A stretch of 64,000 nt of DNA, from NCBI RefSeq assembly GCF_051020955.1, contig NW_027476313.1, forward strand, positions 248,001 to 312,000, written 5' to 3'. A program made the position numbers and the translations under genes. The stretch's first letter is position 1. Every line of letters starts with the position of its first letter. Under the pieces are notes generated by a model, which saw only the letters and a program-made list of their open reading frames with translations, was not told where the DNA came from and made no database searches. Positions 33,321-48,600 of this stretch are shown here, piece after piece. The DNA comes from Megalopta genalis. Lineage: Eukaryota; Arthropoda; Insecta; Hymenoptera; Halictidae.

Positions 33321-36300
33321 AATTAGCTTCAAATGCAAGCGAAACACATGATTTAGATTCAAATTCATGCGAAGTAGGAGGCTTAGATTCAAATCCATGC
33401 GAAACGAATGGTATAGCTTCAAATACTTGTGATATACATGATTTAGCTTCAACTGCATGCGAAACAAACGAGTTAGCTTCAAATCCAAGCGAAACACATG
33501 ATTTAGCTTCAAATCAATGCGAAGTAGTAGCCTTAGTTTCAAATTTATGCGAAACGAATGATTTGGCTTCAAATACTTGCGAATATAAGCGATATAGCTT
33601 CAACTGCATACGAAACAAACGAGTTAGCTTCAAATCCAAGCGAAACACATGATTTAGATTCAAATTCATGCGACGTAGGAGGCTTAGATTCAAATCCATG
33701 TGAAACGAACGGTTTAGCTTCAAATACTTGTGATATACATGATTTAGCTTTAACTGCATGCGAAACAATCGAATTAGCTTCAAATGCAAGCGAAACACAT
33801 GATTTAGATTCAAATTCATGCGACGTAGGAGGCTTAGATTCAAATCCATGCGAAACGAACGGTTTAGCTTCAAATACTTGTGATATACATGATTTAGCTT
33901 CAACTGCATGCGAAACAAACGAGTTAGCTTCAAATCCAAGCGAAACACATGATTTAGCTTGAAATCAATGCGAAGTAGAAGCCCTTGTTTCAAATTCATG
34001 CGAATCGAATGATTTGGTTTCAAATACTTGCGAATATAAGCGATATAGCTTCAACTGCGTGCGAAACAAACGAGTTAGCTTCAAATCCAAGCGAAACACA
34101 TGATTTAGCTTCAAATTCTTGCGAATCACATGGTTTAGCTTCAAATCCTTGCGATGCAAATGGTATAGCTTCAAATACTTGTTTATACATAATTTAGCCT
34201 CAACTGCATGCGAAACAAACGAATTAGCTTCAAATGCAAGCGAAACACATGATTTAGCTTCAATTTCATGCAAAGTATAAGTCTTAGCTTCAAATACATG
34301 CAAAATAAATGGTTTAGCTTCAAATACATGTTTTATACATGATTTAGCATAAAGTGCATTGCGAAACAATCCAGTTAGCTTCTAATCCAAACTTCAAATC
34401 AATTCGAAGTAGAAGGAATGCGAAACAATCGAGTTAGCTTAAAATCCAAGCAAAACACATGATTTAGCTTCGAATCATTGCGCATTAGAAGGCTTAGCTT
34501 CAAATCCATGCGATACAAATGGTTCAGCTTCAAATACTTGTGATATACATGATTCAGCTTCAACTGCATGCGAAACAAACGAGTTAGCTTCAAATCCAAG
34601 CGAAACACATGATTTAGATTCAAATTCATGCGACGTAGGAGGCTTAGATTCAAATCCATGCGAAACGAACGGTTTAGCTTCAAATACTTGTGATATACAT
34701 GATTTAGCTTCAACTGCATGCGAAACAAACGAGTTAGCTTCAAATCCATGCGAAACACATGATTTAGCTTGAAATCAATGCGAAGTAGAAGCCCTAGTTT
34801 CAAATTCATGCGAATCGAATGATTTGGTTTCAAATACTTGCGAATATAAGCGATATAGCTTCAACTGCATGCGAAACAATCGAGTTAGCTTCTAATCCAA
34901 ACTTCAAATCAATGCGAAGTAGAAGGAATGCGAAACAATCGAGTTAGCTTCAAGTCCAAGCATAACACATGATTTAGATTCGAATCATTGCGCATTAGAA
35001 GGCTTAGCTTCAAATCCATGCGATACAAATGGTTTAGCTTCGAATACTTGTGATATACATGATTTAGCTTCAACTGCATGCGAAACAAACGAATTAGCTT
35101 CAAATCCATGCGAAACACATGGTTTAGCTTCAAATAGTTGTTTATACATAATTTAGCTTCAACTGCATGCGAAACAAACGAATTAGCTTCAAATGCAAGC
35201 GAAACACATGATTTAGATTCAAATTCATGCGAAGTAGGAGGCTTAGATTCAAATCCATGCGAAACACATGATTTAGCTTCAAATCAATGCGAAGTAGTAG
35301 CCTTAGTTTCAAATTTATGCGAAACGAATGATTTGGCTTCAAATACTTGCGAATATAAGCGATATAGCTTCAACTGCATGCGAAACTAACGAGTTAGCTT
35401 CAAATCCAAGCGAAACACATGATTTAGCTTCAATTTCATGCAAGTATAAGTCTTAGCTTCAAATACATGCGAAATAAATGGTTTAGCTTCAAATCAATGC
35501 GAAGTAGTTGCCTTAGTTTCAAATTTATGCGAAACGAACGGTTTAGCTTCAAATACTTGTGATATACATGATTTAGCTTCAACTGCATGCGAAACAAACG
35601 AGTTAGCTTCAAATCCAAGCGAAACACATGATTTAGCTTGAAATCAATGCGAAGTAGACACCCTAGTTTCAAATTCATGCGAATCGAATGATTTGGTTTC
35701 AAATACTTGCGAATATAAGCGATATAGCTTCAACTGCATGCGAAACAAACGAGTTAGCTTCAAATCCAAGCGAAACACATGATTTAGCTTCAATTTCATG
35801 CAAAGTATAAGTCTTAGCTTCAAATACATGCGAAATAAATGGTTTAGCTTCACATACATGTTTTATACATGATTTAGCATAAAGTGTATTGCGAAACAAT
35901 CGAGTTAGCTTCTAATCCAAACTTCAAATGAATTCGAAGTAGAAGGAATGCGAAACAATCGAGTTAGCTTCAAGTCCAAGCATAACACATGATTTAGATT
36001 CGAATCATTGCGCATTAGAAGGCTTAGCTTCAAATCCATGCGATACAAATGGTTTAGCTTCGAATACTTGTGATATACATGATTTAGCTTCAACTGCATG
36101 CGAAACAAACGAATTAGCTTCAAATCCATGCGAAACACATGATTTAGCTTCAAATTCTTGCGAATCACATGGTTTAGCTTCAAATCCTTGCGATGCAAAT
36201 GGTTTAGCTTCAAATACTTGTTTATACACAATTTAGCTTCAACTGCATGCGAAACAAACGAATTAGCTTCAAATGCAAGCGAAACACATGATTTAGATTC

Positions 36301-36587
36301 AAATTCATGCGAAGTAGGAGGCTTAGATTCAAATCCATGCGAAACGAATGGTATAGCTTCAAATACTTGTGATATACATGATTTAGCTTCAACTGCATGC
36401 GAAACAAACGAGTTAGCTTCAAATCCAAGCGAAACACATGATTTAGCTTCAATTTCATGCAAAGTATAAGTCTTAGCTTCAAATACATGCGAAATAAATG
36501 GTTTAGCTTCAAATACATGTTTTGTACATGATTTAGCATAAACTGCATTGCGAAACAATCGAGTTAGCTTCTAATCCAAACTTCAAA

Positions 36588-39500
36588 TCAATGCGAAGTA
36601 GTGGGAATGCGAAACAATCGAGTTAGCTTCAAATCCAACCAAAACACATGATTTAGCTTCGAATCATTGCGCATTAGAAGGCTTAGCTTCAAATCCATGC
36701 GATACAAATGGTTTAGCTTCGAATACTTGTGATATACATGATTTAGATTCAACTGCATGCGAAACAAACGAGTTAGCTTCAAATCCAAGCGAAACACATG
36801 ATTTAGATTCAAATTCATGCGACGTAGGAGGCTTAGATTCAAATCCATGCGAAACGAACGGTTTAGCTTCAAATACTTGTGATATACATGATTTAGCTTT
36901 AACTGCATGCGAAACAAACGAGTTAGCTTCAAATCCAAGCGAAACACATGATTTAGATTCAAATTCATGCGACGTAGGAGGCTTAGATTCAAATCCATGC
37001 GAAACGAACGGTTTAGCTTCAAATACTTGTGATATACATGATTTAGCTTCAACTGCATGCGAAACAAACGAGTTAGCTTCAAATCCAAGCGAAACACATG
37101 ATTTAGCTTGAAATCAATGCGAAGTAGGAGCCCTAGTTTCAAATTCATGCGAATCGAATGATTTGGTTTCAAATACTTGCGAATATAAGCGATATAGCTT
37201 CAACTGCTTGCGAAACAAACGAGTTAGCTTCAAATCCAAGCGAAACACATGATTTAGCTTCAAATTCTTGCGAATCACATGGTTTAGCTTCAAATCCTTG
37301 CGATGCAAATGGTTTAGCTTCAAATACTTGTTTATACACAATTTAGCTTCAACTGCATGCGAAACAAACGAATTAGCTTCAAATGCAAGCGAAACACATG
37401 ATTTAGATTCAAATTCATGCGAAGTAGGAGGCTTAGATTCAAATCCATGCGAAACGAATGGTATAGCTTCAAATACTTGTGATATACATGATTTAGCTTC
37501 AACTGCATGCGAAACAAACGAGTTAGCTTCAAATCCAATCGAAACACATGATTTAGCTTCAATTTCATGCAAAGTATAAGTCTTAGCTTCAAATACATGC
37601 GAAATAAATGGTTTAGCTTCAAATACATGTTTTGTACATGATTTAGCATAAACTGCATTGCGAAACAATCGAGTTAGCTTCTAATCCAAACTTCAAATCA
37701 ATGCGAAGTAGTGGGAATGCGAAACAATCGAGTTAGCTTCAAATCCAAGCAAAACACATGATTTAGCTTCGAATCATTGCGCATTAGAAGGCTTAGCTTC
37801 AAATCCATGCGATACAAATGGTTTAGCTTCGAATACTTGTGATATACATGATTTAGCTTCAACTGCATGCGAAATAAACGAGTTAGCTTCAAATCCAAGC
37901 GAAACACATGATTTAGATTCAAATTCATGCGAAGTAGGAGGATTAGATTCAAATCCATGCGAAACGAACGGTTTAGCTTCAAATACTTGTGATATACATG
38001 ATTTAGCTTTAACTGCATGCGAAACAAACGAGTTAGCTTCAAATCCAAGCGAAACACATGATTTAGATTCAAATTCATGCGACGTAGGAGGCTTAGATTC
38101 AAATCCATGCGAAACGAACGGTTTAGCTTCAAATACTTGTGATATACATGATTTAGCTTCAACTGCATGCGAAACAAACGAGTTAGCTTCAAATCCAAGC
38201 GAAACACATGATTTAGCTTCAAATCAATGCGAAGTAGTAGCCTTAGTTTCAAATTTATGCGAAACGAATGATTTGGCTTCAAATACTTGCGAATATAAGC
38301 GATATAGCTTCAACTGCATGCGAAACTAACGAGTTAGCTTCAAATCCAAGCGAAACACATGATTTAGCTTCAATTTCATGCAAGTATAAGTCTTAGCTTC
38401 AAATACATGCGAAATAAATGGTTTAGCTTCAAATACATGTTTTATACATGATTTAGCATAAACTGCATTGCGAAACAATCGAGTTAGCTTCTAATCCAAA
38501 CTTCAAATCAATGCGAAGTAGAAGGAATGCGAAACAATCGTGTTAGCTTCAAATCCAACCAAAACACATGATTTAGCTTCGAATCATTGCGCATTAGAAG
38601 GCTTAGCTTCAAATCCATGCGATACAAATGGTTTAGCTTCGAATACTTGTGATATGCATGATTTAGATTCAACTGCATGCGAAACAAACGAGTTAGCTTC
38701 AAATCCAAGCGAAACACATGATTTAGATTCAAATTCATGCGACGTAGGAGGCTTAGATTCAAATCCATGCGAAACGAACGGTTTAGCTTCAAATACTTGT
38801 GATATACATGATTTAGCTTTAACTGCATGCGAAACAAACGAGTTAGCTTCAAATCCAAGCGAAACACATGATTTAGATTCAAATTCATGCGACGTAGGAG
38901 GCTTAGATTCAAATCCATGCGAAACGAACGGTTTAGCTTCAAATACTTGTGATATACATGATTTAGCTTCAACTGCATGCGAAACAAACGAGTTAGCTTC
39001 AAATCCAAGCGAAACACATGATTTAGCTTGAAATCAATGCGAAGTAGGAGCCCTAGTTTCAAATTCATGCGAATCGAATGATTTGGTTTCAAATACTTGC
39101 GAATATAAGCGATATAGCTTCAACTGCTTGCGAAACAAACGAGTTAGCTTCAAATCCAAGCGAAACACATGATTTAGCTTCAAATTCTTGCGAATCACAT
39201 GGTTTAGCTTCAAATCCTTGCGATGCAAATGGTTTAGCTTCAAATACTTGTTTATACACAATTTAGCTTCAACTGCATGCGAAACAAACGAATTAGCTTC
39301 AAATGCAAGCGAAACACATGATTTAGATTCAAATTCATGCGAAGTAGGAGGCTTAGATTCAAATCCATGCGAAACGAATGGTATAGCTTCAAATACTTGT
39401 GATATACATGATTTAGCTTCAACTGCATGCGAAACAAACGAGTTAGCTTCAAATCCAATCGAAACACATGATTTAGCTTCAATTTCATGCAAAGTATAAG

Positions 39501-42500
39501 TCTTAGCTTCAAATACATGCGAAATAAATGGTTTAGCTTCAAATACATGTTTTGTACATGATTTAGCATAAACTGCATTGCGAAACAATCGAGTTAGCTT
39601 CTAATCCAAACTTCAAATCAATGCGAAGTAGTGGGAATGCGAAACAATCGAGTTAGCTTCAAATCCAAGCAAAACACATGATTTAGCTTCGAATCATTGC
39701 GCATTAGAAGGCTTAGCTTCAAATCCATGCGATACAAATGGTTTAGCTTCGAATACTTGTGATATACATGATTTAGCTTCAACTGCATGCGAAATAAACG
39801 AGTTAGCTTCAAATCCAAGCGAAACACATGATTTAGATTCAAATTCATGCGAAGAAGGAGGATTAGATTCAAATCCATGCGAAACGAACGGTTTAGCTTC
39901 AAATACTTGTGATATACATGATTTAGCTTTAACTGCATGCGAAACAAACGAGTTAGCTTCAAATCCAAGCGAAACACATGATTTAGATTCAAATTCATGC
40001 GACGTAGGAGGCTTAGATTCAAATCCATGCGAAACGAACGGTTTAGCTTCAAATACTTGTGATATACATGATTTAGCTTCAACTGCATGCGAAACAAACG
40101 AGTTAGCTTCAAATCCAAGCGAAACACATGATTTAGCTTCAAATCAATGCGAAGTAGTAGCCTTAGTTTCAAATTTATGCGAAACGAATGATTTGGCTTC
40201 AAATACTTGCGAATATAAGCGATATAGCTTCAACTGCATGCGAAACTAACGAGTTAGCTTCAAATCCAAGCGAAACACATGATTTAGCTTCAATTTCATG
40301 CAAGTATAAGTCTTAGCTTCAAATACATGCGAAATAAATGGTTTAGCTTCAAATACATGTTTTATACATGATTTAGCATAAACTGCATTGCGAAACAATC
40401 GAGTTAGCTTCTAATCCAAACTTCAAATCAATGCGAAGTAGAAGGAATGCGAAACAATCGTGTTAGCTTCAAATCCAACCAAAACACATGATTTAGCTTC
40501 GAATCATTGCGCATTAGAAGGCTTAGCTTCAAATCCATGCGATACAAATGGTTTAGCTTCGAATACTTGTGATATACATGATTTAGATTCAACTGCATGC
40601 GAAACAAACGAGTTAGCTTCAAATCCAAGCGAAACACATGATTTAGATTCAAATTCATGCGACGTAGGAGGCTTAGATTCAAATCCATGCGAAACGAACG
40701 GTTTAGCTTCAAATACTTGTGATATACATGATTTAGCTTTAACTGCATGCGAAACAAACGAGTTAGCTTCAAATCCAAGCGAAACACATGATTTAGATTC
40801 AAATTCATGCGACGTAGGAGGCTTAGATTCAAATCCATGCGAAACGAACGGTTTAGCTTCAAATACTTGTGATATACATGATTTAGCTTCAACTGCATGC
40901 GAAACAAACGAGTTAGCTTCAAATCCAAGCGAAACACATGATTTAGCTTGAAATCAATGCGAAGTAGGAGCCCTAGTTTCAAATTCATGCGAATCGAATG
41001 ATTTGGTTTCAAATACTTGCGAATATAAGCGATATAGCTTCAACTGCTTGCGAAACAAACGAGTTAGCTTCAAATCCAAGCGAAACACATGATTTAGCTT
41101 CAAATTCTTGCGAATCACATGGTTTAGCTTCAAATCCTTGCGATGCAAATGGTTTAGCTTCAAATACTTGTTTATACACAATTTAGCTTCAACTGCATGC
41201 GAAACAAACGAATTAGCTTCAAATGCAAGCGAAACACATGATTTAGATTCAAATTCATGCGAAGTAGGAGGCTTAGATTCAAATCCATGCGAAACGAATG
41301 GTATAGCTTCAAATACTTGTGATATACATGATTTAGCTTCAACTGCATGCGAAACAAACGAGTTAGCTTCAAATCCAATCGAAACACATGATTTAGCTTC
41401 AATTTCATGCAAAGTATAAGTCTTAGCTTCAAATACATGCGAAATAAATGGTTTAGCTTCAAATACATGTTTTGTACATGATTTAGCATAAACTGCATTG
41501 CGAAACAATCGAGTTAGCTTCTAATCCAAACTTCAAATCAATGCGAAGTAGTGGGAATGCGAAACAATCGAGTTAGCTTCAAATCCAAGCAAAACACATG
41601 ATTTAGCTTCGAATCATTGCGCATTAGAAGGCTTAGCTTCAAATCCATGCGATACAAATGGTTTAGCTTCGAATACTTGTGATATACATGATTTAGCTTC
41701 AACTGCATGCGAAATAAACGAGTTAGCTTCAAATCCAAGCGAAACACATGATTTAGATTCAAATTCATGCGAAGTAGGAGGATTAGATTCAAATCCATGC
41801 GAAACGAACGGTTTAGCTTCAAATACTTGTGATATACATGATTTAGCTTTAACTGCATGCGAAACAAACGAGTTAGCTTCAAATCCAAGCGAAACACATG
41901 ATTTAGATTCAAATTCATGCGACGTAGGAGGCTTAGATTCAAATCCATGCGAAACGAACGGTTTAGCTTCAAATACTTGTGATATACATGATTTAGCTTC
42001 AACTGCATGCGAAACAAACGAGTTAGCTTCAAATCCAAGCGAAACACATGATTTAGCTTCAAATCAATGCGAAGTAGTAGCCTTAGTTTCAAATTTATGC
42101 GAAACGAATGATTTGGCTTCAAATACTTGCGAATATAAGCGATATAGCTTCAACTGCATGCGAAACTAACGAGTTAGCTTCAAATCCAAGCGAAACACAT
42201 GATTTAGCTTCAATTTCATGCAAGTATAAGTCTTAGCTTCAAATACATGCGAAATAAATGGTTTAGCTTCAAATACATGTTTTATACATGATTTAGCATA
42301 AACTGCATTGCGAAACAATCGAGTTAGCTTCTAATCCAAACTTCAAATCAATGCGAAGTAGAAGGAATGCGAAACAATCGTGTTAGCTTCAAATCCAACC
42401 AAAACACATGATTTAGCTTCGAATCATTGCGCATTAGAAGGCTTAGCTTCAAATCCATGCGATACAAATGGTTTAGCTTCGAATACTTGTGATATACATG

Positions 42501-42635
42501 ATTTAGATTCAACTGCATGCGAAACAAACGAGTTAGCTTCAAATCCAAGCGAAACACATGATTTAGATTCAAATTCATGCGACGTAGGAGGCTTAGATTC
42601 AAATCCATGCGAAACGAACGGTTTAGCTTCAAATA
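36588..42635 (-). repeat. Tandem 1920-bp super-repeat, three full copies and part of a fourth
   Basis: Copies begin at about 36588, 38508, 40428 and 42348; the fourth diverges near 42635. 1920 bp is 64 monomers. Copies differ at only scattered single bases, for example 38655 (ATATGCATG versus ATATACATG) and 39855 (GAAGAAGG versus GAAGTAGG). The repeat contains two phase-breaking blocks, which split it into 1110- and 810-bp parts. Confidence 0.85.
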
Positions 42636-45600
42636 CATGCGAATATAAGCGATATAGCTTCAACTGCATGCGAAACAAACGAGTTAGCTTCAAATCCAAG
42701 CGAAACACATGATTTAGATTCAAATTCATGCGACGTAGGAGGCTTAGATTCAAATCCATGTGAAACGAACGGTTTAGCTTCAAATACTTGTGATATACAT
42801 GATTTAGCTTTAACTGCATGCGAAACAAACGAATTAGCTTCAAATGCATGCGAAACACATGATTTAGATTCAAATTCATGCGACGTAGGAGGCTTAGATT
42901 CAAATCCATGCGAAACGAACGGTTTAGCTTCAAATACTTGTGATATACATGATTTAGCATAAAGTGCATTGCGAAACAAACGAGTTAGCTTCAAATCCAT
43001 GCGAAACACATGATTTAGCTTGAAATCAATGCGAAGTAGAAGCCCTTGTTTCAAATTCATGCGAATCGAATGATTTGGTTTCAAATACTTGCGAATATAA
43101 GCGATATAGCTTCAACTGCATGCGAAACAATCGAGTTAGCTTCTAATCCAAACTTCAAATCAATGCGAAGTAGAAGGAATGCGAAACAATCGAGTTAGCT
43201 TCAAGTCCAAGCATAACACATGATTTAGATTCGAATCATTGCGCATTAGAAGGCTTAGCTTCAAATCCATGCGATACAAATGGTTTAGCTTCGAATACTT
43301 GTGATATACATGATTTAGATTCAACTGCATGCGAAACAAACGAGTTAGCTTCAAATCCAAGCGAAACACATGATTTAGATTCAAATTCATGCGACGTAGG
43401 AGGCTTAGATTCAAATCCATGCGAAACGAACGGTTTAGCTTCAAATACTTGTGATATACATGATTTAGCTTTAACTGCATGCGAAACAAACGAGTTAGCT
43501 TCAAATCCAAGCGAAACACATGATTTAGATTCAAATTCATGCGACGTAGGAGGCTTAGATTCAAATCCATGCGAAACGAACGGTTTAGCTTCAAATACTT
43601 GTGATATACATGATTTAGCTTCAACTGCATGCGAAACAAACGAGTTAGCTTCAAATCCAAGCGAAACACATGATTTAGCTTGAAATCAATGCGAAGTAGG
43701 AGCCCTAGTTTCAAATTCATGCGAATCGAATGATTTGGTTTCAAATACTTGCGAATATAAGCGATATAGCTTCAACTGCTTGCGAAACAAACGAGTTAGC
43801 TTCAAATCCAAGCGAAACACATGATTTAGCTTCAAATTCTTGCGAATCACATGGTTTAGCTTCAAATCCTTGCGATGCAAATGGTTTAGCTTCAAATACT
43901 TGTTTATACACAATTTAGCTTCAACTGCATGCGAAACAAACGAATTAGCTTCAAATGCAAGCGAAACACATGATTTAGATTCAAATTCATGCGAAGTAGG
44001 AGGCTTAGATTCAAATCCATGCGAAACGAATGGTATAGCTTCAAATACTTGTGATATACATGATTTAGCTTCAACTGCATGCGAAACAAACGAGTTAGCT
44101 TCAAATCCAATCGAAACACATGATTTAGCTTCAATTTCATGCAAAGTATAAGTCTTAGCTTCAAATACATGCGAAATAAATGGTTTAGCTTCAAATACAT
44201 GTTTTGTACATGATTTAGCATAAACTGCATTGCGAAACAATCGAGTTAGCTTCTAATCCAAACTTCAAATCAATGCGAAGTAGTGGGAATGCGAAACAAT
44301 CGAGTTAGCTTCAAATCCAAGCAAAACACATGATTTAGCTTCGAATCATTGCGCATTAGAAGGCTTAGCTTCAAATCCATGCGATACAAATGGTTTAGCT
44401 TCGAATACTTGTGATATACATGATTTAGCTTCAACTGCATGCGAAATAAACGAGTTAGCTTCAAATCCAAGCGAAACACATGATTTAGATTCAAATTCAT
44501 GCGAAGTAGGAGGATTAGATTCAAATCCATGCGAAACGAACGGTTTAGCTTCAAATACTTGTGATATACATGATTTAGCTTTAACTGCATGCGAAACAAA
44601 CGAGTTAGCTTCAAATCCAAGCGAAACACATGATTTAGATTCAAATTCATGCGACGTAGGAGGCTTAGATTCAAATCCATGCGAAACGAACGGTTTAGCT
44701 TCAAATACTTGTGATATACATGATTTAGCTTCAACTGCATGCGAAACAAACGAGTTAGCTTCAAATCCAAGCGAAACACATGATTTAGCTTCAAATCAAT
44801 GCGAAGTAGTAGCCTTAGTTTCAAATTTATGCGAAACGAATGATTTGGCTTCAAATACTTGCGAATATAAGCGATATAGCTTCAACTGCATGCGAAACTA
44901 ACGAGTTAGCTTCAAATCCAAGCGAAACACATGATTTAGCTTCAATTTCATGCAAGTATAAGTCTTAGCTTCAAATACATGCGAAATAAATGGTTTAGCT
45001 TCAAATACATGTTTTATACATGATTTAGCATAAACTGCATTGCGAAACAATCGAGTTAGCTTCTAATCCAAACTTCAAATCAATGCGAAGTAGAAGGAAT
45101 GCGAAACAATCGTGTTAGCTTCAAATCCAACCAAAACACATGATTTAGCTTCGAATCATTGCGCATTAGAAGGCTTAGCTTCAAATCCATGCGATACAAA
45201 TGGTTTAGCTTCGAATACTTGTGATATACATGATTTAGATTCAACTGCATGCGAAACAAACGAGTTAGCTTCAAATCCAAGCGAAACACATGATTTAGAT
45301 TCAAATTCATGCGACGTAGGAGGCTTAGATTCAAATCCATGCGAAACGAACGGTTTAGCTTCAAATACATGCGAATATAAGCGATATAGCTTCAACTGCA
45401 TGCGAAACAAACGAGTTAGCTTCAAATCCAAGCGAAACACATGATTTAGATTCAAATTCATGCGACGTAGGAGGCTTAGATTCAAATCCATGTGAAACGA
45501 ACGGTTTAGCTTCAAATACTTGTGATATACATGATTTAGCTTTAACTGCATGCGAAACAAACGAATTAGCTTCAAATGCATGCGAAACACATGATTTAGA

Positions 45601-48600
45601 TTCAAATTCATGCGACGTAGGAGGCTTAGATTCAAATCCATGCGAAACGAACGGTTTAGCTTCAAATACTTGTGATATACATGATTTAGCATAAAGTGCA
45701 TTGCGAAACAAACGAGTTAGCTTCAAATCCATGCGAAACACATGATTTAGCTTGAAATCAATGCGAAGTAGAAGCCCTTGTTTCAAATTCATGCGAATCG
45801 AATGATTTGGTTTCAAATACTTGCGAATATAAGCGATATAGCTTCAACTGCATGCGAAACAATCGAGTTAGCTTCTAATCCAAACTTCAAATCAATGCGA
45901 AGTAGAAGGAATGCGAAACAATCGAGTTAGCTTCAAGTCCAAGCATAACACATGATTTAGATTCGAATCATTGCGCATTAGAAGGCTTAGCTTCAAATCC
46001 ATGCGATACAAATGGTTTAGCTTCGAATACTTGTGATATACATGATTTAGCTTCAACTGCATGCGAAACAAACGAATTAGCTTCAAATCCATGCGAAACA
46101 CATGGTTTAGCTTCAAATAGTTGTTTATACATAATTTAGCTTCAACTGCATGCGAAACATACGAATTAGCTTCAAATGCAAGCGAAACACATGATTTAGA
46201 TTCAAATTCATGCGAAGTAGGAGGCTTAGATTCAAATCCATGCGAAACGAACGGTTTAGCTTCAAATACTTGTGATATACATGATTTAGCTTTAACTGCA
46301 TGCGAAACAAACGAGTTAGCTTCAAATCCAAGCGAAACACATGATTTAGCTTCAAATTCATGCGACGTAGGAGGCTTAGATTCAAATCCATGCGAAACGA
46401 ACGGTTTAGCTTCAAATACTTGTGATATACATGATTTAGCTTCAACTGCATGCGAAACAAACGAGTTAGCTTCAAATCCAAGCGAAACACATGATTTAGC
46501 TTGAAATCAATGCGAAGTAGTAGCCTTAGTTTCAAATTTATGCGAAACGAATGATTTGGCTTCAAATACTTGCGAATATAAGCGATATAGCTTCAACTGC
46601 ATGCGAAACAAACGAGTTAGCTTCAAATCCAAGCGAAACACATGATTTAGCTTCAATTTCATGCAAGTATAAGTCTTAGCTTCAAATACATGCGAAATAA
46701 ATGGTTTAGCTTCAAATACAAGTTTTATACATGATTTAGCATAAAGTGTATTGCGAAACAATCGAGTTAGCTTCTAATCCAAACTTCAAATGAATTCGAA
46801 GTAGAAGGAATGCGAAACAATCGAGTTAGCTTCAAGTCCAAGCATAACACATGATTTAGATTCGAATCATTGCGCATTAGAAGGCTTAGCTTCAAATCCA
46901 TGCGATACAAATGGTTTAGCTTCGAATACTTGTGATATACATGATTTAGCTTCAACTGCATGCGAAACAAACGAATTAGCTTCAAATCCATGCGAAACAC
47001 ATGGTTTAGCTTCAAATAGTTGTTCATACATAATTTAGCTTCAACTGCATGCGAAACAAACGAATTAGCTTCAAATGCAAGCGAAACACATGATTTAGAT
47101 TCAAATTCATGCGAAGTAGGAGGCTTAGATTCAAATCCATGCGAAACGAATGGTTTAGCTTCAAATACTTGTGATATACATGATTTAGCTTCAACTGCAT
47201 GCGAAACAAACGAGTTAGCTTCAAATCCAAGCGAAACACATGATTTAGCTTCAAATCAATGCGAAGTAGTTGCCTTAGTTTCAAATTTATGCGAAACGAA
47301 TGATTTGGCTTCAAATACTTGCGAATATAAGCGATATAGCTTCAACTGCATGCGAAACTAACGAGTTAGCTTCAAATCCAAGCGAAACACATGATTTAGC
47401 TTCAATTTCATGCAAAGTATAAGTCTTAGCTTCAAATACATGCGAAATAAATGGTTTAGCTTCAAATACATGTTTTATACATGATTTAGCATAAAGTGCA
47501 TTGCGAAACAATCGAGTTAGCTTCTAATCCAAACTTCAAATGAATTCGAAGTAGAAGGAATGCGAAACAATCGAGTTAGCTTCAAATCCAAGCAAAACAC
47601 ATGATTAAGCTTCGAATCATTGCGCATTAGAAGGTTTAGCTTCAAATCCATGCGATACAAATGGTTTAGCTTCGAATACTTGTGATATACATGATTTAGC
47701 TTCAACTGCATGCGAAACAAACGAGTTAGCTTCAAATCCAAGCGAAACACATGATTTAGATTCAAATTCATGCGACGTAGGAGGCTTAGATTCAAATCCA
47801 TGCGAAACGAACGGTTTAGCTTCAAATACTTGTGATATACATGAATTAGCTTTAACTGCATGCGAAACAAACGAGTTAGCTTCAAATCCAAGCGAAACAC
47901 ATGATTTAGATTCAAATTCATGCGACGTAGGAGGCTTAGATTCAAATCCATGCGAAACGAACGGTTTAGCTTCAAATACTTGTGATATACATGATTTAGC
48001 TTCAACTGCATGCGGAACAAACGCGTTAGCTTCAAATCCAAGCGAAACACATGATTTAGCTTCAAATCAATGCGAAGTAGTAGCCTTAGTTTCAAATTTA
48101 TGCGAAACGAATGATGTGGCTTCAAATACTTGCGAATATAAGCGATATAGCTTCAACTGCATGCGAAACTAACGAGTTAGCTTCAAATCCAAGCGAAACA
48201 CATGATTTAGCTTGAAATCAATGCGAAGTAGACACCCTAGTTTCAAATTCATGCGAATCGAATGATTTGGTTTCAAATACTTGCGAATATAAGCGATATA
48301 GCTTCAACTGCATGCGAAACTAACGAGTTAGCTTCAAATCCAAGCGAAACACATGATTTAGCTTCAATTTCATGCAAGTATAAGTCTTAGCTTCAAATAC
48401 ATGCGAAATAAATGGTTTAGCTTCAAATACATGTTTTATACATGATTTAGCATAAACTGCATTGCGAAACAATCGAGTTAGCTTCTAATCCAAACTTCAA
48501 ATCAATGCGAAGTAGAAGGAATGCGAAACAATCGTGTTAGCTTCAAATCCAACCAAAACACATGATTTAGCTTCGAATCATTGCGCATTAGAAGGCTTAG

